The notes under the pieces: model-generated | The model's input: only the letters and a program-made list of their open reading frames with translations | What the model was told of the DNA's origin: nothing | Database searches by the model: none | Shown: positions 24,701 through 39,239 of the stretch, in pieces | How the letters are laid out: each line of letters starts with the position of its first letter | How positions within the stretch are numbered: the first letter of the stretch is position 1 | Assembly (NCBI GenBank): GCA_900239685.1 | Contig: OENT01000172.1 | Location: forward strand, 62,001-126,000 | Direction: 5' to 3' | DNA length: 64,000 nt | Source: Rotaria macrura | Taxonomy: Eukaryota > Rotifera > Eurotatoria > Philodinida > Philodinidae | Made by a program: the position numbers and the translations under genes

Positions 24701-27700
24701 CTCTCTTTCTGTCATTTTCATTTTTGAGCAAACTATGATCTAACAGATGACAGTTACAATCAGGAGACATCTCTTCTCCAAGGAAAATTGAATACTAGTT
24801 GTTTTTTCCTGTTTCATCTTAGTATAAAGAAACATCTTGAATACACAGGAAACTAGACAAGGAAGTTACTCTAGTTGAATTACGTTTTATGTGTGAGTGC
24901 TGAGAAAGGTGATCGAAAGATTCACGTGATAAGATACAGAATTACATAATATTCGACCCATTGAATGTATTCGAATGAAATATTAAACGGGAAGTTTTCA
25001 TTCCTATGAATTATTTTATAATTGTCGTGAATCAGCAGTTTATTCCATGCATTTTTCAATATATAATTAATATACGAAGTAAAAACATGTCTATTAAAAC
25101 ATTTTTATTTTCAACGTTTACCAATATGTACTAGAGTATGAGAGTGATATGAAATGTGTTTATGAGCTTTCTAAAGTTTATTTTCTGAATACCAATGATA
25201 TCTTATTATTGCTTGGTAATTGGATTTGTTTCTTACACACCGCATACAGCTACATATTTTCGTTTTCGTATGTAGCTGTTCGGTTTGTACTTGTAAAAAT
25301 GTACTATTCAAGACGTGTCTTCTTACAACAATACTTTTAATCAAATATCTGAATTGTTTTGTTTAGATGAAGTTTTTCACTTTTTATTTTTACATTATAT
25401 TCGACAGACTTCTCGTCAATGAGTGAATTTTCACCATACTTTTGTCTATGGCAACTAAGACGAAGGCAATATAATTCATGGCTTCTTAAATATATACAAT
25501 TCTATTTGCTTCCTACCATTATTTCTTTTATAATATGATGAAGTGTCAATGTCACGACCAATCATAATGCGAAGATCATCACGAAATATACACGATCACT
25601 TAACCTTCATGATCTCCAAACGGTCTACAGTTAATTACAATTTGATGTATTACATGGGTCTGTATTGATAAACTACAGATGAAAGAGAGTCGAATAGAAA
25701 TATCTATTCATTATAATTGTCATAGGAATGGATTGTTGTCCTATGATTTCTACGGCATATTTCTCTAGGATAAAAAAAATAACAATCAGAAGCTCATGAG
25801 ACCTGTAATGAAAAATTGAATTCACTGATCATTACAACTGGCCATGAAATAAATCATTGACATTGATCGACAGTCATAGAAAAAGGCAGTCAAAGAGACG
25901 ACATTGCCTCTACTATCAATAGGCAATCAAAAGAAGGAATGTCTCATAAATCTATGATACAAAGGACAAGAAAAATGTCTTCGAAGTCAGTCGGATAAGG
26001 CACTCGACAGCTGTGACAATGCGCGCTTCCATTTTCTTTTTTTTACGCTTATAACGTTCCAATAAATAATATTGGTCCAAGTTTCATACTGACAGAAACT
26101 TGTCTATTGGTATGCTGTTTATTTGCAAGGAAAATGTGAGTTTCATCTATCAAATCGATAGATATTGAAAGAATTTTTTTCGTCAATTTATCCTTGGTAT
26201 AGAAGTTTTCTCTTACGATCGTTGTTTTACTAATTAAATATTAATACTATCTAATAATGATTAAAGAATTGGATATGAATAGGACTGTGTATAGAGGGAA
26301 ATCAAAGTGGAATAACCTTCAGTCAACAGAGAAGACAAATAAACAGAAGCTAAATCTATGAATATCAGTTGTCCATAATCTGTTCTCCATTGGTTTTTAC
26401 ATCCAGCAACATGATTTAATGTTTCTGTAATGGTTCGTCATTATTTTTTCTTTTTTCAATAGATATGTTAATAGACGTTTCTTAAAATAGATTGGATAAT
26501 ATAATCGTATCTTTTGATAACTCATATTTCTCTTTGAATTGTGCAAACTGTAAATATTGAATGTCATTCACAATAAAACCATACATATGTAAATTGACAG
26601 GTACGCACCATATTGAACTAGCTTGGAATTTTTTTCTCCTACTACTCTCACTAGAAACCATTCCTTTCAGTTTTGCCATCTATCTGTTAATTAGGTAGCT
26701 ATGGTCTCCTTGCCAAATATGAATTTTACTGCATTCTTAAATGGTTTTTATTTAAAATAAAAATGATCAAGAATTCTTTGGTTCCATGCTATCGAACATT
26801 ATTACATTTGATAGATTGAAATTAATAACTATTGATGCAAAAAATCGAGTACATGTAATAGAAAACAAATTACATAATTTTTAATTAATTTTCATTCGAT
26901 TTTCACGATTAATCATATGACATTGAATTGATGCTGGTAAGAAACATCATTATATGATGTTTTTTCGATTGTGTTTGTTGTAAGACTTGTAAAGACATAT
27001 ACATAACAGTGAAAAGAAATCGATTCTTAATAATAGGACTACGTAAGTATTTGTTCGTCTAATGTACCATTTATAATTCAATCGATTCGAAATGTAGAAT
27101 GGTAAGACAGTTTACATTCAGGTAGTATCAAAAATAGATTTTTGAATAGTGAAACAATCATAGTTTATTCAAACGAACGGTTTTTGGATAAAATATAGCT
27201 CATGTAGATTAATCATCGACGTTGTAATCAATAATTATGTACGGAGAGGTATCTACCTATGTTTGTTGTTATTTTAATAGAATGAAATGGAACTATTATT
27301 TTTACAATATTTCAATTCTACTTTAAATGTCTTTGAATGATTTCGCCTTGTTTTTAAAATTCTACGATGTATGTTTTGTTTAATTATGAACATTTCCTAG
27401 TTTCAGAATCAAACCAGCGATGGCATATTACGTATGTTTTTTGTTTCGTCGTCTGTCTATTAATCGACTAATGAATAATATAATGTCAAGAACTCTGTAT
27501 ATAGGTAACCCTAGTTAATCATCCGTTTAGTCGACTAGTTAAACTAAAATTCATGTATTCGAGAAATACTTGAGATATATCCGTCGTAGTTACTGAAGAT
27601 ACTTCAATTGGGGATAAATTGTCCAAAGAAATTTTCTCTTTACATACTCTTACTGTAAAACTAATGCTCTCGGTGTCTTTTAAATTTGACTATTCTTCAA

Positions 27701-30700
27701 TTAATTTAATAATAGTAATAATATTTTCCTAAGAGCCATTTTTTAGTATACGTGCTGTTAATGTTAGATCAAATTTAATCTTGAATCTATATTCCCATTG
27801 CTCTTTTTCGTCTTTCTCTCTTTTGTTGTCTCACTTCATCCATGTTTAGTACGATGGATACATACTAAAATACACAAAAGACTGTCTACAGTAGAAGAAC
27901 AAGAGAGAAATACCAAAACAAGTTCATCAAGAATTTATTTAAGTATTTCTTCCGATCTAGTTTCATGTGATTATTGTATTATTCGACTTCATCGAGCAGC
28001 ATCTAACCGATCAAAGCAATTCCAAATGGATTCGTCGTTCCGCAGAAAAGTTTATCATTTCTTTCAGTAAAAGATGCCATGAAAGCGTAGCGATCGATCC
28101 ATAGGTTCGACGACTGAACAGTGGAATATGAGTAACGATAGTATAGCTTTTGTCAATTACATTATTAAGTAAAGACTTGAACTTGTGTATGGTAATTTTT
28201 AAATTTCTTATCGTTCTTAGTTTTCTTCTATGCGCATAGATACATATGGAAAGACGGACGATCGGGCATTACGAACCGAAAACACAAGCATAAGAAAACG
28301 AGAGACGAAAGAGAAGAAGACGAAGAATATAGAGGATGTACAACGAATACAAACGATGATCTAATATTACTGCCAGATGCCAACACAAGTAGTTCTTGAG
28401 TAGGAAATATATTAGTACAATTATTATTAGTATAGTAGTTGACGGTCGCTCAAATATCAGAGATATGTAGAACAATACTTTACTATGTGATCATTCAAAG
28501 AAAAACTACAAGGAATCATGAGTAGCCTTATCATAAAAGCATGTTTTCCACGTATTAAAAACAATAATGAAAATCGAATAAAAATTTTCTAATCGAGGTC
28601 TGCACTTTTTACACACTTAAAAAAGAATCATTGTCAAGTACTTCAATGTACTTAAAATTTATTCGTCGTACTTTGTACCACTTCTCTATTTCCTATTGCA
28701 TTATTTATTCCCTGGATAGAAATATCAATGTATTAATAATAAATTGTTAGCATATCATTAAAAATGAGTAATTAACCAGTGATTCATTCACGTGTAGAAC
28801 TATAGATCTAACTTTCAAACGATTGAAAAGGATCAATTAGTGAAATAGATCGGTTCATTGAGCGTGTACATCAAATCTTCAGACTTGTGAATTTTCATTG
28901 AAAAGGAAATGGTCTATTATTCACGATGACAATTTTCATGAGTTGAAATGAATTCTTTTTGTCATATAGAAATGAATAAATTATACCATCGAATGATAAC
29001 ATTCACTAATGGATGAGTTCAGTTTTAAAGAAAACGATATATTTCTGAAGAGTTCTGTAAGAAATTTTAATAGAATGTATGCTTTTTTAAACATCAACAT
29101 GCGACATATGGACTATTGTACAATAAACACGAGACAAAATTTATTAGTAATGTGTGTGTGTGTGTGCCAACGGAAAAAACAAACAAATAGTAATCTACTA
29201 GTATCTGTTGGCTGTTTTAGGGTTTCTATTGTCTCAGACATGACTTATTCTCTATTAATATTAATATTATTTCTAAATTTCTGGTACATGCTACTATTCA
29301 TTAGATATCTACATATTCAGTATTCATAGCATTGTAAACTTCAATTGATGTTAGACACATTCCGGTTTTTTTTTTGACATACAGTTCGAGAATGTAATAG
29401 AAACATTGAACGAGGGAAATTTTTATCAATATTCGTTAACGATCGATTTCATTCTTAGATTAGTTTGATTGAATCAATCGACGACGAATGTCTCAGAAAC
29501 AAAGATACATCTTCAGGCTGATTTTCTAGTTTTTATTATTATTTTATTTGATGCATCTAAACTAGGTAATTATTCCGAATGAATAGTAAAATATAGTAGG
29601 CAAGTATATTACAGATGAATTTATACCGTAATTTAGTTTCTAGTCAAGTCATCTGATATATTGAACTTACTATTAACATAGTAGCTTATGTGACTATATT
29701 TCATTAGTTTTGTTTTCCTTCTCTCGCGTTCTTTTTCTTTTTGTTTGATAAAAGTATCTCTTTAATTCATAAGTTACAATAAAAGGTAATTAAATCCCAC
29801 ACGAAGAATATTGTTCTCATGGGTATAATACTTTAGTTACTATATACTCACATCTATTTTCAAATAATAGACACATATTTGATCTTGAGCTATCATTTAT
29901 AACAATAATAACAATAGTGACCTTAAAATAAACACTTTTCTACCGTGTTTTTACCAGTTCTTTTTTCTCGCTTTGATCGTTTCAATAATATTTTTGATGC
30001 TGTTTTCCATATTTAGTATAAAAAATAAAAAAGAGATATGCTCAAATGTTACTTAATGTAATTAAATGTTTCGTTATTTTGTAACATTTATTCATAACGA
30101 CAACTGTAACAGTTATTTGTGTAATGATCAAACTTTCCAAAACTTTATCAGAATTGAAAAACAAGTGAACACGAATTGATTCTTTTTTTTGTTTTGTGTT
30201 AGACCAAAATGGATAAAAAGTTAGTTATTCTTTTTCGATCGATAATGTTTTATTTTGTTTCTAGATTTTATCCTAAAGAAGGAAGTTTGTCAGCACAATC
30301 AATATTCATTTAATCAAAGATGACAATGTCATCACGCACTTTGATCAATCGATTAAGGTTTTTCTATTGGCAGGAAATAAATTAGTTCCAAATAAATCAT
30401 GAACATGATTCTTTTTCTCTGGACAAGAGCCTATGAAGGATCAAGCGAAAAATATCGTATGCCAAATCATCATTTTGATGCGATAGATTTGAATCTCTTG
30501 AGAATACGAGAAAAAATTCTATTTTTTTTCCCATCATCTAGTATTTCAGTTCGACTATCATAAGAATTAAAAGGCAACAGAAATGTCAGGCTCCATTAGT
30601 GCTAGTTAAAGAATTCATTCGACTTCGCTTTTGCTTCGATTCATTTACTTAGATTTTCGTATATGAATAAGACACTATATAAATATTTCAATCTGTTTCT

Positions 30701-32687
30701 GTTATCTCATATTGTAGATCATGATAAGCGATTAAGGAAGTCAACATAATTGTAAAAAAACAGGATGAGAAAATTATAAAGAACCTCTATCTAAGTACTA
30801 ATAATATATTCATATATGTAGTAGATAGAATATAATTTCGAATTTAATATATTATGCTATAGCCTTCAATTGATAGTTCTAAAGAAATATACTATAGGTC
30901 ATAATCGTCTGCAAACATAGCATTATTATTACTCTAGGCTGTCCTACTTCTAATAATTTTATCATTGTTGTCACTGTGCTTGTAGTAGCTGTTCACCCTG
31001 ATCGAGTATTTTGCTTTTAATTTCCACTCTTCTTCTTCTTCCGATGCTCAGAATAAGAGCACACTCTTATATTTGTTGACTACAAGTAGTTCATTCGACT
31101 ATATATTTCTAAATAGAATTTTTCATCGATTTCTAAGATGGAAATCGATAGAAGAAAAAGAACATTTTTGTTTCACAGTAGTGAACTAAACGACTGAAAT
31201 AAATTGATAACAATGATAGATGCATTACTGTTGCTGTCGGATGTCCTTCTGTATGTCGTTCGATTTTTTTCTCTCTTTCTATCTCTTCTTTTTCTCTCTA
31301 GTTCGCATCAACGACTTTATACCAGCTACAATGTAATGTTTTTCTTCGCCTGCGTTTTCCTGTCGGTGCCTATTAGGCACTGTCATTACATCGTAATAAT
31401 CGAGCCTAAGATCGTCTGTGCACATCGAGATATCAGTCGGTTTCCTTGTGTCTCTTCCGTAGACATAAAAATGCTTATAAATACCGCCAGATAGACAAAG
31501 AATTACATCAGTATCATTCTCATTTTCTTTCCAGTAGAACAAGGCGAAGAACAAAAAAAGGATTTCTACTAGTTTTATTTTATATTTTCTTTTTTTTCCT
31601 CTTTACTAAGAACAAAAACATTGTTGTCTTTTTCTTCTTTTATATTCTGAAGAATAAATAATAGTTTTATTCTTAGTAAACATGTAAGTTTAGGATGTTT
31701 ATACTATTTCTTTTTGATAATTATTTCTTATTCAATAAAGCATAAGTGAATTAACTAATGATAGACTAGTGCATTTGGAAAGTATACTACGACATAAAAG
31801 TAAAAGTAGATGCTAGAAAATTATATTTAATCGATTGATCTCGTTTCTATTTCCTTGAATATTTCGCATTTTATTGTCGAACACTTTCAACCACTTATAC
31901 CATCGAAGAAAACGAGTATTGCACTTACTGTAAAATATATTACCAAACATGTTTATTTTTAAAAAATTCTGTGCATTGGGACATATTCGTATAAACATAA
32001 AGGCATATGTTCTCTATGTTGATTAAGTATCTCAAAAGTTAGCCGACCGACTGTTAAGTTCCAGTTTTTGTGTAGTTGATCTTTCCTTTCTGTGCTATTT
32101 TTTTTTTGTTCTATCACTTTATTACTATACACACACGCACACGCAACTAATTGCGAGGAATATATTGCAATGAGGGAATGGCGCCTTTTCTTGTCAGCGT
32201 CGGCGGCTGCGACAACTAGCTATAGAGTGAAGGGTTAAATGTAGAATTGAAGTTTTCTTTTTTTTTTCGCTTTCTCATTTCTCTGTTGTCTATCTTTCTT
32301 TTATGATGGTAATAGTGCCAATTCCACATTACCATCTGCCCGTCAATCAGAGAATAAACCAAGTAGAGTGATAGAGATGTAACATAGAAAGCTTATGAAA
32401 CGGAATCGATATGTTATGCTACTGTGCATGCTATATTGTTAGCGCTCTTATCATCTCTCCCGAATGCGTGTCTAGTAAGAGAAAATGACCGATAGAAAAT
32501 TTTCCGTATATATATTTTTCAGATGATATTAACCATGATCAAAGAGCATCAGTGTTGTTCGTGATATTCGCTCGGCAAACTAGATGAAATTTATACTCAT
32601 TCCTATTTACACCTAACATATATTCAAAACAATACATATATTTATATTTATATATATATATACATACAACAAAAACACAACAACAAA
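21719..32687. other. 11-kb gene-poor region upstream of NDRG
   Basis: Uniformly AT-rich sequence with short shadow frames only. I found no family-like peptide flanked by splice sites. A short GT repeat is at about 29151-29167. The last part (31.2-32.6 kb) has pyrimidine runs and a locally GC-richer patch and probably belongs to the NDRG promoter/5'UTR. Distal regulatory elements or long non-coding RNAs cannot be excluded. Confidence 0.5.
32170..32235 (+). promoter_or_regulatory. GC-richer patch upstream of NDRG first exon A
   Basis: A short stretch containing GGCGCC and TCGGCGGCTGCGAC stands out against very AT-rich surroundings about 460 nt before the ATG at 32688. Its position fits a core promoter or first non-coding exon. 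This is inferred from composition and position alone. Confidence 0.3.
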
Positions 32688-35600
32688 ATGAATGCACCAC
32701 TTCGTGAAAAGATGCTGAGATTTCAAATGAGCGTTCCTGCTGAAGAGAAGGTATAGGATTTTTACTTGATTTTTGTTCTTTTTTTAATAACTATCAAGAA
32801 TATGAACATGAGTAAACAGTAAACTATTGTTCGCGTTTTTTTTCCTTTTAATTAATAACATGATTGCATCGAGATTGGAAATAACACTAGCGAGATTCAG
32901 TCAATTTATGTGAATGTTTATTCAGAGAAACTATTTATCTTCTGAACCACAAATAATTATCACCGGGAACAACTGATGATCAATCATAAAGATATTTTCT
33001 TATTAGAATTCATAATAGAATTATATTGATGATTACACTTCTTGCTTTGAATCAAAAGTTCATCAGTTTGGCTATGGTAGTCGAAGAATTTTTATTTTCA
33101 GATCATTTGTATGCTAATTCAATGTTTGCATACGAGATAGACTTGTGGTATCACGTTTAGTAACATCGATGTTTCAATGGTGTTAACAGGTTTTAAACGA
33201 TAAAAGATCCATCAGATGCTACAACAAAATTTGAGAAGTACTTGTGTACATCCCAGACATTTTACATGCACTCTGATGACAATTCATTATTCTTCATTCA
33301 GATCATGTAACATTTTTGAAATTTTAAACTAATTCAGCACGATATTTTCTTCCTTTACCTCCTTCGGCAATACTGATACATTTGCGTAAACTATAGCTAT
33401 ATTCAATAATGCGAAAGTAAAAATAAGAATAATTCTTTTGAACACGAATATTTCTTTTTGCGTTGCATTTTAAAATAGGCGAATCATCTATAGTTCTTAT
33501 AGAATTTTTCTAGTGCTGCTCAAGGTTTCTCAAGCGACAATTCATATATTCCCACTAGATTGTATTCACTCATTCTCCAAAGCGACAGTAGATAATTGCC
33601 TGACAAAATACTCTATATGGAACCAAAGAATTCTAAGAATTATCCGATCAATGTTCGATAATACATATGCAGTCTAATGATTCACAAGCAGAATACAATT
33701 TGTGATTCCAACGCTAGTTTTATTCGATAAAGTCTTTTAGAATATTCCATGTTTATTTTTATTATTTACTCTAAAATTAGCTTTACACATTCAGCTCAAT
33801 ATTTTCTACGGGAAAGTACAAAACATCTTTATAGGCTGCGTCACATTTTTCGTCGACTTCCAGTTAATTTTCGAACGAAAAACAAATGATGTTCAAAACA
33901 AACCCATTGTCTAATTAAATAAATAGAAAAAATGAACGGATTTTCTATTAAAAGTTGATCTCATAGAAGCGTTGTGTTAGGATGTCAAAGTACATTTTAT
34001 TTTTAATTCATCAACCCATAAACCATATAGGTATTTTAGTGTTGATTATCTTTTTTATTATTTGAGATTAATCAGAAAAATAACTTGTAACCATTTTATT
34101 GACTTAAATACAATATAATATTTAGGAAAATCTTCATTAGTCTAGTGAATTGAGAAAAGTGTAATGACACGCACAGAAGCAAAAAGTGTCATTCATCTGT
34201 AAATACACTTGTGATTTAAACTACATACGAGGTTATTAATATCTAATGCTGATAAATATTAGCTTTCTAGATAAAACATTTCTAATATGATTATTAGACT
34301 TCGACCGAGTTTTATGATAGACTAATTAATGTTTTGCATTTTGCCAATGATATTTAAATAAATATATATATATATATATACTTGGTTTATTTAATTTTTT
34401 GTTGGATCTTATCTATAATATAATAGCTTTCAGCATTGTTTGTAAATGTTAAAATGAAATAGAAAAAAAATCGATTAGTGATTGACACATAGAAATAAAT
34501 CTATCAACATGCGACGTTCGTTTGTTTTTTGCTCACGTCTTGACGATTGTTAATACGTTTAGCGTAGATCTCTATTTTTTGAGAAGGTATTTAGTATAAA
34601 TAATACCCATTTTAAGATTTATTCAATTACTTTTTTCAATCATAATAGCATTATGATTATTTTCATACAGGATGAATCGAAATATAAAATAGAATAATAA
34701 CATAACGTATCCATATTATTTCGCAAAAACTATCGTTTCTAGACATAAATTCTTCTCTCTAAACATACATATATATATGTATATATACAGTCATGTGAGC
34801 ACATGTGTTCCTCATAATTGCATGATCGCATTATTTTGTATTCTTGTCTATTGTAAGATTTCTTCGTTCTTTTCTCCTTTTCACATTGCCTTGACGTTTT
34901 CTCCGACACCGGATGTCATTTGGGCTCGAGCGAGCAAGCGAATGACGATTTTGTCGGCAACCACAACCATCACTATTCTTGCTGCTTAGCACTAGGAAAC
35001 GAGAAATAATGGAAAAGAAAAGAAAGAAAAAAATGGAGTAAGACAGAAGAATACTAAAGCTCCAGAAACATGTTAGGATTTTTCTTTTTCATTCTTTTCT
35101 ATCGTTCTGTTCTTTGGCTATTCAAAGCAAGAACACAAAAAAAAAGAAAGACATAGCGTACTGAGCCAACCGAACGAATTTCTAATAAGTAACAGCAATC
35201 GATGGTGCACTCCATCATACTTTAGTTTTCATTCATATGCTTGGATTTATTTTATCATCGATTTTTAATACGAAAATTATCACAGATATAAACTTTGAGA
35301 AGAATTTTAAGAATATAACTAATTATGATTTGCGTTCATTTGAATTTATATTACATCAAATTGCATACTTATCGTATTAAATCTATCTTCTTGTTTCCCT
35401 CCTCATTTGCATCTTCATTATCATCATCCTTCACATCATTTATCGGTGTTTTACTTTGCAGCTGCTCTTTCTCTCTTTTTCTTTCTACGAAATAAGAATC
35501 CAACTTCAATTGCGAATACTGGCTCACGTGCATCATTTTATACAGTTATATAATGTATATGTATTGCATATATATATATATGAATGTATGGGTGTCCATT

Positions 35601-38600
35601 TCTCGTTACCTAGCTAAAAAACAGTGCAGAGATAAATAAATTGGAGTCGAAGAGAGACACATATAACTTTATCTATTTTTATATAAGAAAATTCCAGGTT
35701 AAGTTCTTATACGTATAAATTAAAAATGAACGATACTGAACGCACAGGATTAATTGAAAAGCTTTCAATGGTTTCACAAAATCAAGTGAGTTATTTTGAA
35801 ATATTAGTATTATATTATTTTGTTTTATGCATAAGCTTGATTACATTTGAAAACAAGATCGATTAGAGAACATGGTACATGTAACGAGATGTAAATGCAA
35901 CTTTTCTTACACATGCAACAATTTAAAATACACAGTAGATTAGGCATCTGACGTGCTCACTATGTCAGATATAAAGCAGAAGAAAAAGACTCATGATATT
36001 TTAAGGTTATCAACGATACTTATCTACTAGTTTGCAAAATTCGATCAGTACTTAGAATCACAATTTAGTTAAAATTTCTTTTTCTACAAATCGATTTGAT
36101 CAATTTAAAGCAACCTTGATTGATTAGTCGTTCTATTTACTCTGTCGTTAGCCGGTCAGATTTATGCTTCTCCTTGTATAAATACATGAAAAAGGTCATA
36201 CTCGTATAAAAAAAGCCTACGAAGAAACCAAAAAAGTAAATAGGAAAAATCGGTCATCGTCTATTCTTTGTTTTAAATTAAAATAAAGTAGAAGGACGTT
36301 TGTGTACATTGTTGAATTTTTCAATAAAAATTTTATATGATTTATTGTGTAATAATACTTTTATTTTGAATAGGCACAATATAATCGAGTAATTGTTAGA
36401 TATAATTTTTAACTGCTCATATCAACTAAGCTTATTGTTTGGCTCTGCTTTAAATTGAATTCAGAATACTAGTCTGTCAATTTTTTATTTTACATAGAAA
36501 CATGTGATTCGTTCAAATAAACTCGGTCTTGATTTCACTGTATGGGTTCAAGTAAGTATTCATTGTTCGAAGTCATTCAAATTCTAGAATCATTCAATTC
36601 AGGATGATACTGGCTGCAATGCAAAATGCTACGTAATGACTTTACATGACATTGGCTGTAGTCGTAAGAGAAAAATTTTCAGCTATAAACGTTTTTCTAG
36701 AAATCTGCCATGCTTATTTTTAATTCTTAGATTCTGTTTTTACTGAATTCGTTTCTCAGCCTGAAATGCGTGCTCTGTAAGAATTTGAAATCGATTAATA
36801 ATTTTCATCGGAATTTCTTTTGTCATAGTAAACAACGAATCGTTTGGGTACATATTGATTTACCCGGTCAAGAAGATGATGCTAGTCCATTATCTATGGA
36901 GTAAGTGATTTGTTTGTTTGTTCTTGTTCGTTGACGATTTTTAATTAGATAATATTACATGATTGCTTTTCTTTTATTTCAGGAAATATCCATCATTAGA
37001 TGAATTAGCCAGTGAATTAATAAATGTTGTTGATCTACTAAATATTCCACAATCAGTCGTATTTGGTGAAGGTGCAGGAGCTAATATCGCTTGTCGTTTT
37101 GCTATGGAATATCCGTCACGTGTACATGGTCTTGTACTTGTCCATCCAACTGGTTCAACAGCCGGTTTTATGGAAATGATGAAAGATAAACTTAATAATT
37201 GGAAACTAATTCACAAAGGAATGAATCCGGATGCTGAAGCTTATCTTATTTGGCATCGATTCGGACGTGTATGTATTTTCATTTTCCTTTTGTTTTATAT
37301 ATCATGTCTACTATTGATTGTCCATGTTCTTTCTATTCTAGGATGCAGTGAAAGTAAGTTTACAGATGCTGATTTCTGAAAATTTCTTTTTATCTTCTAA
37401 ATTGATAATGGCATCCTGTCTATATAGAGAAACCATCAAGAAATTCTCACTATAGTAGGCATAGAAAACTCGATTAGATTTCTTTTTTTTTTCTTCCATG
37501 TCTTGAAAAACCCTCTAGAGATTTATTATAATTTGATTTGATTTTATAGTCGAGCGACGATACACACAAGATCAAGGTGTAGTTTTCATTTCAGAAAGTG
37601 AATGTTTTTCTTTTTTTTTCTCAGCATGAGAATAATATGAAAGCTCCCCTGCCTTATTTTAATATGTTATTGTTTTTCATACTGAATATCTAGATCAATG
37701 TGAATAAAAAAAAAAGAATTTTGTTTTTTATTTGAGAGAAAACCTCTACTTTAGAAATATTGAAATCATGTAAAGATATTCCATGACGTTTTCTTTTTAT
37801 TTTTTCGAACGTTAATAGCTTTTAGAATTATTGCATGGATGTATTATTCTTTTGTTTTGTCTTTTTCTTTTTGACGAAAAGGAAATAGGAAAAATGAGTG
37901 AGAGATAGAGTATGTTTTATTTTTGTGTGTAGGGCTATGGTGATTCACAATTACTCGAAGCAAACATTCGTGAATTTTCGGAGAAACTTTATCAAAAACG
38001 AACAGCAAAAAATTTGGCCCTTTTCATGGATGCTTTTCTTAAGTAAGAAAAATGAACAATTGGATTTTCTATTCTTTTTTCAATGGGCTGTTGATTCTTC
38101 TTTTACTCTAGTCGAACGAATCTTGTTGATAGATTGGACAAATTAACGTAAGTAATTCATCATGAAATAACATTACTATGAAAAACAGATGAGCACTGTT
38201 TCTCAAGGGAAATTTTGGTTAATTCTATTATTCTTTTGCGTTATTTTGAGTTATAACAAAGAATATGAAAACTTAACATTTTAGTGTTAGCCAATTATTC
38301 TTGATTAGGCAGTTTTACTATTGAATTAATATAACAGGATATATTGAAAAGAATATTTCAATTTAAGTTATTCTCTCAATGAGTCATATAGAGATTGTGA
38401 TTAATAACATTTACTTTGATTAGATTAACGAAGGATATCATACTATAGTAGTCAAAAAACCTGTTGATTTAATTTATAGTCTTTGTATTCATATTATGAT
38501 ATTTTACCTATCATTGTAAAAATGAATGTGTCATTCAGTTAATTTTGTGTATCGTTATGTCAGTCTTTTTAAAAACTCAAAGAATTCTTATGATTTTTCT

Positions 38601-39239
38601 GAATATTCGAAGATTATTACTTTTTTATTTGATATTAATGATAGTGAATTACAACAAGTAGTAATTCATTTAGAGTAAAACATGACCGAAAGAAAATTTA
38701 ATTTAAATGTATACATATGTATAGCTGTATTTTTATAGTGTGGATTGTCTAGTAGCTGTCGGAAAGAAAAGTTCTGTATTGCATACAACTGAGAAATTCT
38801 ACGATCGTCTTCGTGATTCACGTAACAATCCACAAAAAATGGTTAATTCACCAATGCTTCTTGCTGACAATATTGGTGATGTTCTCGGTGAAGCAGTAAG
38901 ATTCAATATTTAGAAAAATGCATTTTTTTCTCGAAACAACAATATATTTTTCTTTTTTTGTTCTAGCCTGACATTTTAGCGAAATCGATGCAATTCTTTC
39001 TACAAGGCATTGGTTTATGTATGTTAACTATTGGAGTAGATTTCAATAAATGACCTTTGATTTGTGCTCGTTTAGTATCTGGCTTACCAATGGAAGCAGG
39101 TCTAGTTGGCTTAGGTCGTCTATCTCGTGCGATGTCAATGGAAGATGCTGATCGTCCAAGACGAAGTTCTGTACTTACACAATCGTCCGGTACAGCTTCA
39201 CCGCCAATAGTCGGTTCACCACCAAAATTTTCTTCATAA
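32688..39239 (+). CDS. NDRG: NDRG-family alpha/beta-hydrolase-fold protein with two alternative first exons
   Basis: N-myc downstream-regulated family: an alpha/beta-hydrolase fold without a proven catalytic triad, involved in differentiation and stress signalling. Exons: 32688-32750 (first exon A) or 35726-35785 (first exon B), then 36498-36551, 36603-36663, 36731-36776, 36829-36900, 36983-37268, 37342-37353 (12 nt), 37933-38042, 38112-38147, 38739-38895, 38967-39018, 39076-39239; total 370 or 369 aa. Landmarks: MTLHDIGCS, VHIDLPGQEDDASPLS, YPSLDELASEL, VVFGEGAGANIACRFAMEYP (the family's GxGxGA nucleophile-elbow region), VHGLVLVHPTGSTAGFMEMM, and FFLQGIGL at the end of the fold. The C-terminal tail (RLSRAMSMEDADRPRRSSV) is basic and Ser-rich like the phosphorylated tail of NDRG proteins. 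The last intron (39019-39075) is only 57 nt; keeping it gives an early stop at about 39051. Confidence 0.93.
35726..35785 (+). other. NDRG: Alternative first coding exon B of NDRG
   Basis: ATG followed by 20 codons (MNDTERTGLIEKLSMVSQNQ) and a GTGAGT donor in phase 0. The other first exon at 32688-32750 (21 codons, starting MNAPLREKML) also ends in phase 0 at a GT donor. The acceptor at 36498 begins a codon, so either exon joins correctly but they cannot both supply the start. This implies two promoters about 3 kb apart. A locally GC-richer stretch at about 34885-34965 could be the promoter of this second form. Confidence 0.75.

Noticed and set aside
25980..26035. Segment resembling a tRNA by local GC content
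   Set aside because: No box A/box B consensus and no cloverleaf could be drawn.
27798..28070. 90-codon frame upstream of NDRG
   Set aside because: No domain or splice support; its translation looks like random Ser/Arg-rich sequence.
34360..34381. TA dinucleotide runs (also at 35568, 39907 and 42608)
   Set aside because: Ordinary microsatellites in an AT-rich genome; no reason to call them promoters or origins.
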